In this document: piece by piece, positions 35,601 through 43,889 of the stretch | Position numbering within the stretch: the first letter of the stretch is position 1 | Layout: the number at the start of each line of letters is the position of its first letter | Source: Thermoanaerobaculum sp. | Lineage (GTDB): Bacteria; Acidobacteriota; Thermoanaerobaculia; Multivoradales; UBA5704 | Assembly (NCBI GenBank): GCA_021154885.1 | Contig: JAJKHS010000034.1 | Location: 1-49,139, forward strand | Direction: 5' to 3' | DNA: 49,139 nucleotides | Program-made: the position numbers and the translations under genes | Notes under the pieces: model-generated | What the model saw: only the letters and a program-made list of their open reading frames with translations | Told to the model about the DNA's origin: nothing | Database searches by the model: none

Positions 35601-35612
35601 GAACGGAATCCG

Positions 35613-36863
35613 ATGTACGGTCGCCTGCTCATCGAGTCGCTGCGCCGCGGCACCCGCCGCAAGCTGCTGGCGGTCTCTGCCGTGGCCCTGGGGACGCTGG
35701 GCGCCACGGCGCTCACCGAGGTGATGCTGGCCTCGGGGGACCGCTTGGCGTCGGAGATGGGCTCCTACGGCGCCAACCTGGAGGTGGTGCCGGCGCAGGC
35801 AGGCGAGACCCTCCCGGTCGCGGAGCTCGCGGCGGTGCGCAAGATTTTCTGGCGCAACAACATCGTGGCCATCGCCCCGCTCCACAGCCTGCGCGTGCGC
35901 TGGGCGCCTGGGGAGCCGAGGGAGGTCGTGGCGCCCCTGGTGGGCACCTGGTTCGACCACGCCCTGGAGCCGGACTGGCGGACGGGCCTGCCGCGCACCC
36001 GGCCGACCCTGAAGGTGGCAGGGCGGTGGCCGCGGGAGGGCTCGCCGGAGGGAGCTGGCGAGGTGGTGCTGGGCCGGCGGTTGGCCGAGCGCCTGGACCG
36101 CCGCCCGGGGGACGCGGTGCAGGCCCGTCTCGGCGAGCGCGGCGCGGCCTTCCGCGTCGTCGGCGTGCTGACCAGCGGCGGCGAGGAGGACGAGCAGGCC
36201 TTCGCGCCGCTCGCGGCCGTGCAGCGGCTGGGCAGCCAGCCGGGGCGCTTCACGCGGGCCGAGGTCTTCGCCATGACTACCCCCGAAAAGCAGCCCGAGA
36301 ACCGGAACGCGCGGCCCGACCCCCACCGCATGAGCGCCGAGGAGTACGAGACCTGGTACTGCACGGCGTACCCGTCGTCGATCGCCTTCCAGCTCAATCA
36401 GGCCCTGCCGCGGGCGCGGGCGAGCGTCGTCTACGGCGTCACCGCCGCGACGGCGGACGTCCTCGGCCGCCTGCGGGGAGTCTTGGGCGCCCTGGCGGCG
36501 GTGGCCCTCCTCGGGGCGGCCGTGGGCGTCACCGCGGCGATAACCGCCACGGTGCTGGAGCGGCGGCTGGAGGCCGGCCTGATGGTGGCCATCGGCGCGC
36601 CCCGCAGCCGGGTGGTCCTCTTCTTCCTCAGCGAGGCGGCGCTGCTCGGCCTGCTCGGCGGGATCGCCGGCGGCGCGTTGGGGCTGACGGCCGGCCGCCT
36701 GCTGGGGAGCGGTGCCCTGGGCGTCGCCGTGCCGTGGACGCCCGTGCTCCTCCCCTTCGCAGCGCTGCTGGGGCTGCTCCTGGCCGTTCTGGCGAGCCTC
36801 GCGCCCGTGGCGCGGGCCTTGGAGCGCTACCCCGCCGACATCCTCAAGAGGGCGACGGCCTGA
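35613..36863 (+). CDS. ABC permease (FtsX type) of the iron locus, subunit 1
   Basis: 416-aa permease: an N-terminal helix (LLAVSAVALGTLGATALTEV), an outer domain of about 230 residues (with GANLEVVPAQ), and C-terminal helices that include ATVLERRLEAGLMVAIGAPR. The equivalent pair of permeases accompanies FTR1/DUF2318 genes in P19-type iron clusters. The stop overlaps the next start (TGATG). A substrate-loading or periplasmic-remodelling role is inferred from context only. Confidence 0.85.
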   Translation: MYGRLLIESLRRGTRRKLLAVSAVALGTLGATALTEVMLASGDRLASEMGSYGANLEVVPAQAGETLPVAELAAVRKIFWRNNIVAIAPLHSLRVRWAPGEPREVVAPLVGTWFDHALEPDWRTGLPRTRPTLKVAGRWPREGSPEGAGEVVLGRRLAERLDRRPGDAVQARLGERGAAFRVVGVLTSGGEEDEQAFAPLAAVQRLGSQPGRFTRAEVFAMTTPEKQPENRNARPDPHRMSAEEYETWYCTAYPSSIAFQLNQALPRARASVVYGVTAATADVLGRLRGVLGALAAVALLGAAVGVTAAITATVLERRLEAGLMVAIGAPRSRVVLFFLSEAALLGLLGGIAGGALGLTAGRLLGSGALGVAVPWTPVLLPFAALLGLLLAVLASLAPVARALERYPADILKRATA

Positions 36864-37702
36864 TGCTCGCCCGCCTGGTGCTCATGAGCCTGCGCCGCCG
36901 CTTCCGGCAGCTCGCGCTGATCCTGGCCGCGGTGACGGTGGCCGCGGCCACGGTGGCCACCCTGGCCGGCTTCTCCAGCCGCGCGGAGGGCCGGCTGGGC
37001 GACAGCCTGGCCGCCTTCGGGCCGAACCTCACGGTGCGGCCCCAGGTGGGCGGCGCGGCGAGCCTCACCCTCGACGTGGTGGCGCGGCTGCGGCAGGTGC
37101 CGGGAGTGCGCGTCGCGACCGGGGTCAGCGGTACGCCCCTGCCGGCGAGCTTCGGCCAGGCCGGCGGCGACGCTCTGGAGCGTGTGGAGGTCCGTGCCGA
37201 TCCCGGCCGGCTGGACGAGGTGGCCCGCGCCATCGAGTCGCGAGTGGAGGGGGTCGAGGCCCGCCCCCTCCTCCGGGTCAGCGAGTCGGATGCCCGGGTG
37301 ACCCGCCGGCTGACGCTGGTGCTCGTCGCCGTGAGCGCCGTCTCCTTCCTCCTGGCCCTCCTCTCCGTCGGCGCGGCGACCACAGCGCTGGTGGGAGAGC
37401 GGCGGGTGGAGATCGGGCTCCTCCTGGCCCTCGGCTACACCGGCCGGCGGGTGGGCGCCTTCCTGGCGGCCGAGCTGCTGGCCGCGGCGCTGCTGGCCGG
37501 CGCGGTGGGCGAGCTGGTGGGCGAGCTGGCGGCCGGCGGCCTCGCCCAACGCATGCTGGGGGATGCCGGGGGACTCTCCCTGACCTGGGGCGGCTTCGCC
37601 GGCGCCGCCCTGGTGGCGGTGCTGGTGGTGGGCTCCTCCATGCTGGTGGCGCTGCGGCGGGTGGAGCGGCTGGATGCCGCCCGGGTGCTGCGAGGCGAAT
37701 GA
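36863..37702 (+). CDS. ABC permease (FtsX type) of the iron locus, subunit 2
   Basis: 279-aa permease with the same plan but a shorter outer domain (about 110 residues). The N-terminal block is LALILAAVTVAAATVATLAG, followed by FGPNLTVRPQVGG and the C-terminal TALVGERRVEIGLLLALGYT. It ends in RVERLDAARVLRGE. Start at ATG 36863, overlapping the previous stop; the ATPase gene begins eight bases after its stop. Confidence 0.85.
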   Translation: MLARLVLMSLRRRFRQLALILAAVTVAAATVATLAGFSSRAEGRLGDSLAAFGPNLTVRPQVGGAASLTLDVVARLRQVPGVRVATGVSGTPLPASFGQAGGDALERVEVRADPGRLDEVARAIESRVEGVEARPLLRVSESDARVTRRLTLVLVAVSAVSFLLALLSVGAATTALVGERRVEIGLLLALGYTGRRVGAFLAAELLAAALLAGAVGELVGELAAGGLAQRMLGDAGGLSLTWGGFAGAALVAVLVVGSSMLVALRRVERLDAARVLRGE

Positions 37703-37709
37703 GGGCGCC

Positions 37710-38774
37710 ATGGCGCTGGTGGAAACCGAGGCCCTGAGCCGCCGTTTCGGGCCGTTGCGCGCCCTCGACGAGCTCACGCTCGGAATCGAACAGGGGGACT
37801 GGGTGGCGGTGACCGGCCCGTCGGGATCGGGCAAGACCACCCTCCTCAACATCCTCTCCGGCCTGGACCGGCCCACCTCCGGCACGGTGCGGGTGGGCGG
37901 CGTGGACCTGGCGGGTCTCTCGGCACGGGAGCTGGCCGGCTACCGGCAGCGGACGGTCGGCCTGGTCTTCCAGCAGTTCCACCTCATCCCCTATCTCACC
38001 GCGCTGGAGAACGTCATGCTGGCGCAGTACGTCCACAGCATGACCGACCGCGGCGAGGCCGAGGAGGCGCTGCGCAAGGTGGGTCTCGGCGAGCGCCTCG
38101 GCCACCTCCCCAGCCAGCTCTCCGGCGGCGAGCAGCAACGGGTATGCATCGCCCGGGCGCTGATCAACCAGCCGCCGCTCATCCTGGCGGACGAGCCCAC
38201 GGGCAACCTGGACGCGGTCAACGAGGCGGTGGTGATGTCGCTCCTCGCCGACCTGCACCAGCGCGGCCACACGCTGATCCTGGTCACCCACGATCCGGCC
38301 ATCGCCGCCCGTGCCGGCCGGGAGATCCGTCTCGAGCACGGCCGGCTGGCCGCGGTGGGGCTGCAGGGGGACCTCGAGCTGCAGGCGGTGCTGGCCGACC
38401 TCTGGCAGCGCCTGGAGGAGGATGGCGAGGGGGTCTCGGTGGCGCGGCGCGGCGTGGCCGAGCTGCTGGCCGATGGCCTCCTCGCCTTCGTGGACGGCCG
38501 GATCGCCTTCACGGAACGGGGACGAGCCCAAGCCTCGGCCGTCGTGCGGCGGATCCGTCTGGCGGAGGTGCTGCTGGCGCGCACCCTCGACCGCAGCCTG
38601 GCCGAGGAGTGCGGCCGGGAGACCCCGGTGGCCGCCGGCTTCGAGGACCAGGTCTGCGCCTTCCTCGACCACCCGGCCCTCTGCCCCCACGGCCGGCCCA
38701 TCGCGCCCGGTCCGGGCTGCTGCGACCGGGAGGAGGTCCCGGCTGCCTCGGGAACGCTGGAGGTGGGCGCGTGA
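37710..38774 (+). CDS. ABC ATPase fused to a DtxR-like metal-binding domain
   Basis: 354-aa fusion. Residues 1-215 are a LolD/MacB-type ATPase: Walker A GPSGSGKT 36-43, LSGGE 137-141, Walker B LILADEP 157-163 and His194. Residues about 222-340 match DtxR/IdeR-type repressors from the wing onward: GRIAFTERGRAQASAVVRR, IRLAEVLLA, EECGRE (Cys301, in the place of the metal-site Cys of DtxR) and CPHGRPI (325-331), with further Cys at 316, 337 and 338. The segment before the wing is too short for a complete helix-turn-helix, so DNA binding is doubtful and metal sensing in cis with the ATPase is the better guess. GTGA overlap with apbE. Confidence 0.85.
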   Translation: MALVETEALSRRFGPLRALDELTLGIEQGDWVAVTGPSGSGKTTLLNILSGLDRPTSGTVRVGGVDLAGLSARELAGYRQRTVGLVFQQFHLIPYLTALENVMLAQYVHSMTDRGEAEEALRKVGLGERLGHLPSQLSGGEQQRVCIARALINQPPLILADEPTGNLDAVNEAVVMSLLADLHQRGHTLILVTHDPAIAARAGREIRLEHGRLAAVGLQGDLELQAVLADLWQRLEEDGEGVSVARRGVAELLADGLLAFVDGRIAFTERGRAQASAVVRRIRLAEVLLARTLDRSLAEECGRETPVAAGFEDQVCAFLDHPALCPHGRPIAPGPGCCDREEVPAASGTLEVGA

Positions 38775-39847
38775 GGGCTCTCTGGCTCGCTCCCCTCGTT
38801 CCCCTCGTTCCCCTCGTTCCCCTCCTGGCGGCGGCTCCCATCCCGCAGGGCGTCCAGCGGACGGTCACCGTCGAGCGGCGGCTGGGCCTGATGGGAACCG
38901 AGCTCGAAGTGAGTGTCGAGGCCGCGAACCGCGCCGTCGCGCTCGATGCAAGCGAAGAGGCGGTCCGCGCTCTGGAGGCGGCGGAGGGCCGTCTCTCGAC
39001 TTGGCGCGACGACAGCGAGCTCGAACGCCTCAACCGCACGCCGGTCGATAGACCGCTTCAACTCTCGCCCCGTCTGTTCCAGGAGTTGCGCGGCGTGCAG
39101 CACTGGTGGCGGGAGACCGGTGGCGCCTTCGATCCGGGGATCGGCGCGCTGATCGCGGCCTGGGGCCTGCGCACCGGCGGCCGGGTGCCCACTGCGGAGG
39201 AGCGGGAACGGGCGCGCGCGGCCGGCGGCCTCGCCGCTCTGGAGCTCGCGGCGGATGGCCGGGCGGTGCGCCGGCGGCCGGGGCTGCGCATCGAAGAGGG
39301 GGGTTGGGGCAAGGGCGCCGGGCTCGACGCCGCGATCGAGGCGCTCCGTGCCGACGGACACGCCACGGCCGCGGTGCTGAACCTGGGCGGTCAGGTCGCC
39401 GTCTACGATGGGAGGGGCCAGGGGATGGGTTGGACCCTCACCGTCGCCGACCCGCGGGACCGGCGGCGACCGGCCGTGGCGCTCACGTTCTCCTCGGGCT
39501 CGGTCGCCACCTCGGGCAACAGCGAGCACGGCTTCGAGCGGGCTGGCGTGCGCTACGGCCACCTTCTCGACCCTGCGACCGGCGCGCCGGCGCGCGACTT
39601 CGGCAGCCTCACCGTCTGGGCTCCCGAGGCGCTCGCCGCCGACTGTCTCTCGAAGCTCTACGTCCGTGGCCCCGACGCGGCGCTCGCCTGGGCGCGGGCA
39701 CACACGGGCGGCGAGGTCCTGACCCTCGAGCCGGTTGCCGGCGGCGGCCTGCGCGCCCGCGCCTCCGCCGGCTGGCGGGGGCGGCTGGAAGCGCTCGTTC
39801 CGGAGCTCGTGGTCGAGTTTGAATCCCGCGCGAACGAAGGAGCCTAG
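38771..39847 (+). CDS. apbE: FAD:protein FMN transferase (ApbE)
   Basis: 358-aa ApbE from GTG 38771, overlapping the ATPase stop. The signal peptide is built from in-frame PLV repeats. Key parts of the family are present: GGAFDPGIGALIAAWGLR, GGWGKGAGLDAAIEAL (in place of GGIAKGYAVD), VLNLGGQVAVYD, SVATSGNSEHGFE and YGHLLDPATGAPA. The enzyme attaches FMN covalently to Ser/Thr of extracytoplasmic FMN-binding domains. The FMN-binding protein two genes downstream is the obvious substrate. Confidence 0.92.
   Translation: MRALWLAPLVPLVPLVPLLAAAPIPQGVQRTVTVERRLGLMGTELEVSVEAANRAVALDASEEAVRALEAAEGRLSTWRDDSELERLNRTPVDRPLQLSPRLFQELRGVQHWWRETGGAFDPGIGALIAAWGLRTGGRVPTAEERERARAAGGLAALELAADGRAVRRRPGLRIEEGGWGKGAGLDAAIEALRADGHATAAVLNLGGQVAVYDGRGQGMGWTLTVADPRDRRRPAVALTFSSGSVATSGNSEHGFERAGVRYGHLLDPATGAPARDFGSLTVWAPEALAADCLSKLYVRGPDAALAWARAHTGGEVLTLEPVAGGGLRARASAGWRGRLEALVPELVVEFESRANEGA
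38795..38821 (+). repeat. Three exact copies of a 9-bp repeat in the apbE signal peptide
   Basis: CTCGTTCCC repeated three times in tandem and in frame, encoding the PLVPLVPLV run of the hydrophobic core. Copy-number change by slippage would alter signal-peptide length without a frameshift. Confidence 0.8.
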
Positions 39848-41212
39848 ATGCTGCGCACGCTTGGAGTGGCAGTGCTGATCGGCATGGTGGTAATCGCAGG
39901 AACGGCGCGGGCCGGCGAGCCGCCGTCGTTGACCCAGTTGGAGCAGGAGATCGCGGGTCTGCGGTCGGAGGTGCAGGCGCTCCGCGCGCAGAGCGGTCCG
40001 GACGCCGAACGCTTGAAAGAGCTCGAGCGCCAGCTCCAGGTGCTGGCGCAGGAGATCGAGACGCTGAAGCTCGGCGAGGCCGCGGCCACCGCCGACCGGT
40101 CGACGAACGGCATGGGGCCGGCGGCATCCAAGATCTATCGCAGCGGCAATGGCCTGGCGATCGGCGGCTATGGCGAGGGAGTGTATCGGCATTTCGACGG
40201 CAAGCTGCAGGACGGCAGCCCTTCCACAGCCGTCGACGAGGCCGACCTCCAGCGGGCCGTCCTCTACTTCGGCTACAAGTTCAACGATCGCTTCCTCTTC
40301 AACTCCGAGCTGGAGGTCGAGCACGCGGTCACCGCATCGGACAAGGACGGTGAAACGGAGGTGGAGTTCGCCTATGGCGACTACCTGTGGAAGCCGCAGG
40401 CCAATCTCCGCGCCGGACTGGTGCTGATGCCGGTGGGTCTGCTCAACGAGTACCACGAGCCCACCGTCTTCTTCGGCATGAGCAGGAACAGCGTCGAGAC
40501 CGCGATCATCCCGACCACATGGCGCGAGATCGGCTTCGGCCTTTATGGCGAGGCCGGTCCCTGGCGCTATCGCGCCTATCTCACCAACGGTCTCGACGCC
40601 TCGCGCTTCTCCGCCGACGGCCTCCGCGAGGGGCAGGGCGAGGGCTCGCATGCGAAGGCGGAGGATCTGGCGTGGGTGGGGCGGCTCGACTACACCGGCG
40701 TTCAGGGCCTGCTGATCGGCGGCTCGGCCTTCACCGGCGATTCCGGCCAGGGGCTTCGCGACGCCGCGGGACGGCGGATCGGCGCTCGGGTGAGCCTCTA
40801 CGAAGCCCATGTCGACTGGCGCTGGCGGGGTCTGCAGCTCCGCGCGCTCGGGGTGAGGAGCCGCGTCGGCGATGCGGCAGCCCTCAACCGGGCGCTGGGT
40901 CTGGAGGGTGAGAAGGGCATCGGCAAAGCCCAGAGCGGCGCCTACGCGGAGGTGGGGTATGACCTCCTGAGCCTCCACGCGGGTAGCCGGCAGCGGCTGA
41001 TCCCGTTCGCCCGCTACGAGTCGTACGACACCCAGAGCGAGGTTCCGGCGGGCTTCGCGCGCGATCCGGCCAACGACGCGCGTGTCCTCACCCTGGGCTT
41101 CAACTACTACCCGATCGACCAACTGGTGGTGAAGGCCAACGTGCTGCGCGTCCGCAACGAAGCCCGGACGGGCCAGAACGAGCTCCAGGTCGGGCTGGGC
41201 TACGTCTTTTGA
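39848..41212 (+). CDS. Outer-membrane porin with N-terminal coiled coil
   Basis: 454-aa protein directly after apbE (no gap). Signal peptide: LRTLGVAVLIGMVVIAGTARA. Residues about 27-80 are a coiled coil (LTQLEQEIAGLRSEVQALRA, LKELERQLQVLAQEIETLKL). From about residue 100 to the end there are alternating amphipathic strands, ending in the aromatic QVGLGYVF, the usual beta-barrel C-terminus. It resembles phosphate-selective-porin (OprO/P)-like proteins. In this operon it could admit iron chelates or flavins. Confidence 0.75.
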   Translation: MLRTLGVAVLIGMVVIAGTARAGEPPSLTQLEQEIAGLRSEVQALRAQSGPDAERLKELERQLQVLAQEIETLKLGEAAATADRSTNGMGPAASKIYRSGNGLAIGGYGEGVYRHFDGKLQDGSPSTAVDEADLQRAVLYFGYKFNDRFLFNSELEVEHAVTASDKDGETEVEFAYGDYLWKPQANLRAGLVLMPVGLLNEYHEPTVFFGMSRNSVETAIIPTTWREIGFGLYGEAGPWRYRAYLTNGLDASRFSADGLREGQGEGSHAKAEDLAWVGRLDYTGVQGLLIGGSAFTGDSGQGLRDAAGRRIGARVSLYEAHVDWRWRGLQLRALGVRSRVGDAAALNRALGLEGEKGIGKAQSGAYAEVGYDLLSLHAGSRQRLIPFARYESYDTQSEVPAGFARDPANDARVLTLGFNYYPIDQLVVKANVLRVRNEARTGQNELQVGLGYVF

Positions 41213-41217
41213 GCGCC

Positions 41218-41772
41218 ATGCGCCTGCGCAACCTGATGATTCTCTGTGTGGGTCTGGCTGCGCTGGCCGCGATGGTGGCCGGGCCCGTCGCGGCAAAGGT
41301 CTTCCTCACCGTCGACGAGGCTCTCCACCTCGCCTTTCGGGACTGCTCCGTCGAACGCCACACGGTCTTCCTGACCGCCGGGCAGCGCGCCCGTGCCCAG
41401 CAGCTCGCGGGGCGCGAGATCAAGAGCGGGCTCGTCAATCCGTACCACGCGACCTGCGGCGGCAAGGACGCCGGCACGGCCTACTTCGACGCCCACGTCG
41501 TGCGCACCCTGCCCGAGACGCTCATGGTGGTGGTCGATCCCCAGGGCAAGGTGTCGCGGGTCGAAGTGCTGTCCTTCGCCGAGCCCGAGGATTATCTGCC
41601 GCCGGGCCGGTGGTACGGCCAGTTCGTGGGCAACGGGTTGAGCGACGAGCTGGCGCTGGGGCATCGCATCCGCGGCGTCACCGGGGCCTCGCTGACCGCG
41701 CGCGCGACGACCGACGCGGTGCGGCGGGTGCTGGCCATCCACCAGGTGCTTCACGATGCGGGGAAGCCGTGA
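41218..41772 (+). CDS. FMN-binding domain protein, probable ApbE substrate
   Basis: 184-aa protein. ATG 41218 gives a clean signal peptide (RLRNLMILCVGLAALAAMVA); TTG 41209 is possible. The mature part ends in an FMN_bind-like domain: TLMVVVDPQGKVSRVEVLSF, then GHRIRGVTGASLTARATTDA. TGAS, followed by LT, is a flavinylation-type [ST]GA[ST] motif, the place where ApbE attaches FMN. Two Cys lie before it (FRDCS, ATCGG). It overlaps the following membrane cytochrome-like gene by GTGA, giving a natural electron-transfer pair. Confidence 0.8.
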   Translation: MRLRNLMILCVGLAALAAMVAGPVAAKVFLTVDEALHLAFRDCSVERHTVFLTAGQRARAQQLAGREIKSGLVNPYHATCGGKDAGTAYFDAHVVRTLPETLMVVVDPQGKVSRVEVLSFAEPEDYLPPGRWYGQFVGNGLSDELALGHRIRGVTGASLTARATTDAVRRVLAIHQVLHDAGKP

Positions 41773-42233
41773 GCCGCCTCGAGGCCTGGCTGCTGCACAC
41801 CGCGACGCTGCTCGTCGGCGGCACCGGCCTGATCTACGCCTGGATGCGCTACCTCTTGCACCCGGCGGACCCCTATGCCGTGGTCAACCATTCCCTCCAA
41901 CCCACGGTGCAGCACCTGCACATCCTGGTGGCCCCCCTGCTGGTCTTCGCCGGCGGCATGGTGTGGCACCGCCACGCCTGGACGCACTGGCGGCGGGGCG
42001 TCGAGCGCCGCCGGCAGAGCGGCGGCTCGCTGATCCTCACCCTGGTGCCGATGGTGGTCTCGGGGTATCTGATCCAGACCGCGGTCGACGGCGGCTGGCG
42101 GCGGACCTGGGTGATCGTCCACCTCGCAGCGTCAGGGCTTTGGCTGGCCGGCTACCTGGCGCACCAGGTGCCGGCGGCCTGGAAGAGCCTGCGCCGGCGC
42201 CCCTATCTCCGGCTGACCTCGGACCAGCGGTAG
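41769..42233 (+). CDS. Small b-cytochrome-like membrane protein
   Basis: 154-aa integral membrane protein, GTG start overlapping the FMN-binding gene. Four helices are visible: about residues 6-26 (LLHTATLLVGGTGLIYAWMR), 45-68 (QHLHILVAPLLVFAGGMVWH), 88-104 (LILTLVPMVVSGYLI) and 114-135 (WVIVHLAASGLWLAGYLAHQ). Histidines near helix ends (HTATLL, QHLHILV, HRHAW, VHLAAS, AHQ) could bind heme, as in small membrane b-cytochromes, but no family is recognised. A partner passing electrons across the membrane to the flavoprotein is the contextual guess. Its last 31 bases overlap the convergent gene. Confidence 0.7.
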   Translation: MSRLEAWLLHTATLLVGGTGLIYAWMRYLLHPADPYAVVNHSLQPTVQHLHILVAPLLVFAGGMVWHRHAWTHWRRGVERRRQSGGSLILTLVPMVVSGYLIQTAVDGGWRRTWVIVHLAASGLWLAGYLAHQVPAAWKSLRRRPYLRLTSDQR

Positions 42234-43189
42234 TCCACCTGGAGGGGAGCCCCGGAGCCGCTCCCCAGGAACCAGAGCACCGAGGGGCGCGGGCGCAGCG
42301 ATCCCAGGCGGACCTGGCCCTCGCGGGGGCCGAGGATGAAGAGCGCGGTCGCCAGGCCCTGGGCGTCCGCTGCATGCTCGGTCACCGCCACGGTCGCGAG
42401 GACGCCCTCGGCCGGACGCCCCGTCCGCTGGTTGAGGTAAGGCGCGGCTCCCGCGAGGGGCGCCAGAGGATGATCTGAAGGCGAGGCGAACGCCAAGGCG
42501 TGATCGCGCAGGAACAGATGGCCGGCCGCTTCCTCAAGGCCGGGCAGCCGAGGCAGCTCCACCGGCCACCCCTTGCCCCTGGGCCCGGCGCCGAAGCCCC
42601 GCTGCACGGCGCCGATGCGCACGAAGCCGTTGGCGGCCCCGCTCTGCCGCAGCACCTCTGCCGCTCGGTCCACTGCGAGCCCCTCCGCGAAACCCCACAG
42701 GTCCAGCCCGCTCCCAGCCGCCAGCTCGGCGGTGCCCTTCTCCAGGTCGACCGTCAGGCGCGTGCAGGTCGTGAGGCCGGCCGCCTTCTCCACCTGCTCG
42801 GGGGACGGGGGATCGGTCACCGCCGAGCGCAGGCCCCAGAGGGCGTAGAGGTCGCGTCCCAGGGGACCGTGGGCGCCCTCCGACCAGAAGCAGAAGTCGG
42901 CGGCGCGGCCGAGCATCGCGAGCAGGCGGGGGTCCGACTTCTGGGGACCCTTGCCCGCCGCGGCGTTCAGCGCCGTGAGCCCGCCGTCGGGACGCGCCGC
43001 GTCGGTCAGCCGCTCGGTTTCCGCGATTGCCGTGAAAGCGCGGCGGATCGCCTCCCGGGCGACCTCCGGCGGCAGGTCGCGGACTTCGATCTCGGCCGGC
43101 TTGCCAAAGGCCTTGTCCGCCAGGCGCTGAGGTGAGGGTTCAGGGGACGGCGGCACGCCGAGGATGAAGGTGAGCAGCCAAAGGAGCAT
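42203..43189 (-). CDS. Degenerate ApbE-like protein
   Basis: 328-aa protein with an N-terminal hydrophobic stretch (MLLWLLTFILGV) and the ApbE fold pattern: GLDLWGFAEGLAVDRAAEVL, matching GGIAKGYAVDRA, and AADAQGLATALFILGPREG, matching the usual ADALATA motif. Other motifs are eroded: RIGAVQRG replaces N-GGD, FASPSD replaces ATSG, and YLNQRTGRP replaces H-DP-TG-P. FMN transferase activity is therefore doubtful. It converges on the iron/flavin operon with a 31-base 3' overlap and lies 19 bases downstream of a TetR gene, probably in one operon. Confidence 0.7.
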   Translation of the reverse strand: MLLWLLTFILGVPPSPEPSPQRLADKAFGKPAEIEVRDLPPEVAREAIRRAFTAIAETERLTDAARPDGGLTALNAAAGKGPQKSDPRLLAMLGRAADFCFWSEGAHGPLGRDLYALWGLRSAVTDPPSPEQVEKAAGLTTCTRLTVDLEKGTAELAAGSGLDLWGFAEGLAVDRAAEVLRQSGAANGFVRIGAVQRGFGAGPRGKGWPVELPRLPGLEEAAGHLFLRDHALAFASPSDHPLAPLAGAAPYLNQRTGRPAEGVLATVAVTEHAADAQGLATALFILGPREGQVRLGSLRPRPSVLWFLGSGSGAPLQVDYRWSEVSRR

Positions 43190-43208
43190 GGGGAGGATGA
43201 TAGCGGAG

Positions 43209-43805
43209 TCAGGAGGCGAGGAAACCCTCCATCACCGCCCGGAACGCCCGCCGCATCTCGGCTCCGCCGTAGTGGGCGGGGAATTCCCCCCGCTCCGCCA
43301 GCAGGCGATCCCGCAGCATACCCTCGAAAGCCCCCACCAGCGCCGAGCGGACCGCCTCCAGATGCAGATCTCGCCGCAGTTGGCCCGCCTCGGCCATCTG
43401 GCGCAGCACGCCGTCCACCGCGCTCAGCATCTGCAGGTAGCCCTGGGTCAGCAGCACCATGTGGCCATGCTTGCGGATGCGGCGCCCTTCGAGGAGCATC
43501 AGGGTTTGCAGCTCCCGGTCTTGCTCCAGGGCGCCGATCAGCAGATCGGTGAGCGACTGCAGCTTCTCCAAGGGCTGGGCCGACCCCTCCTGGACGCCGT
43601 GGATGCCGGCGGCCAAGCGCTGCCAGGCCTCGTCGAAGATGGCCTGCAGAAGGCCCTCTTTGCTGCCGAAGTGCTTGATGAGCTGCGACTCGCTGGTGCC
43701 CGCCCGGCGGGCGATGGCCGAGGTCGTGGTGTTCTCGTAGCCATCCCCGGCGAACAGCGCGCGGCCGGCCTGCAGGATGCGATCGTGCGATGAGAGCTCG
43801 GTCAA
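43209..43805 (-). CDS. TetR-family regulator
   Basis: 198-aa TetR-type repressor. TTG 43805 is chosen because GGGAGAGGGG precedes it and the DNA-binding domain follows directly: HDRILQAGRALFAGDGYENT, then TSAIARRAGTSESQLIKHFG and SKEGLLQAIF. The C-terminal ligand domain is helical and unrecognised. It is followed by the ApbE-like gene after 19 bases. A 6-3-6 palindrome 70 bases upstream is the likely operator. Confidence 0.85.
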   Translation of the reverse strand: MTELSSHDRILQAGRALFAGDGYENTTTSAIARRAGTSESQLIKHFGSKEGLLQAIFDEAWQRLAAGIHGVQEGSAQPLEKLQSLTDLLIGALEQDRELQTLMLLEGRRIRKHGHMVLLTQGYLQMLSAVDGVLRQMAEAGQLRRDLHLEAVRSALVGAFEGMLRDRLLAERGEFPAHYGGAEMRRAFRAVMEGFLAS

Positions 43806-43874
43806 CGGCCCCCCCTCTCCCTCGACGTCTTCATAAGCGGAGACATCGTAATATGGCTGCGGGCGGGCCGCAAC

Positions 43875-43889
43875 AGTGGTAGCACCACT
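43875..43889. promoter_or_regulatory. Palindrome AGTGGT-AGC-ACCACT, probable TetR operator
   Basis: Perfect 6-bp arms with a three-base centre between tyrS and the TetR gene. This size and symmetry suit a TetR-family dimer. No firm -10/-35 is assigned. Confidence 0.5.

Noticed and set aside
37991-41296. Long minus-strand open frame opposite the iron/flavin operon
   Set aside because: Composition is His/Arg/Ala/Gly-rich as expected for antisense of GC-rich genes; the plus strand encodes clear ABC, ApbE and porin proteins.
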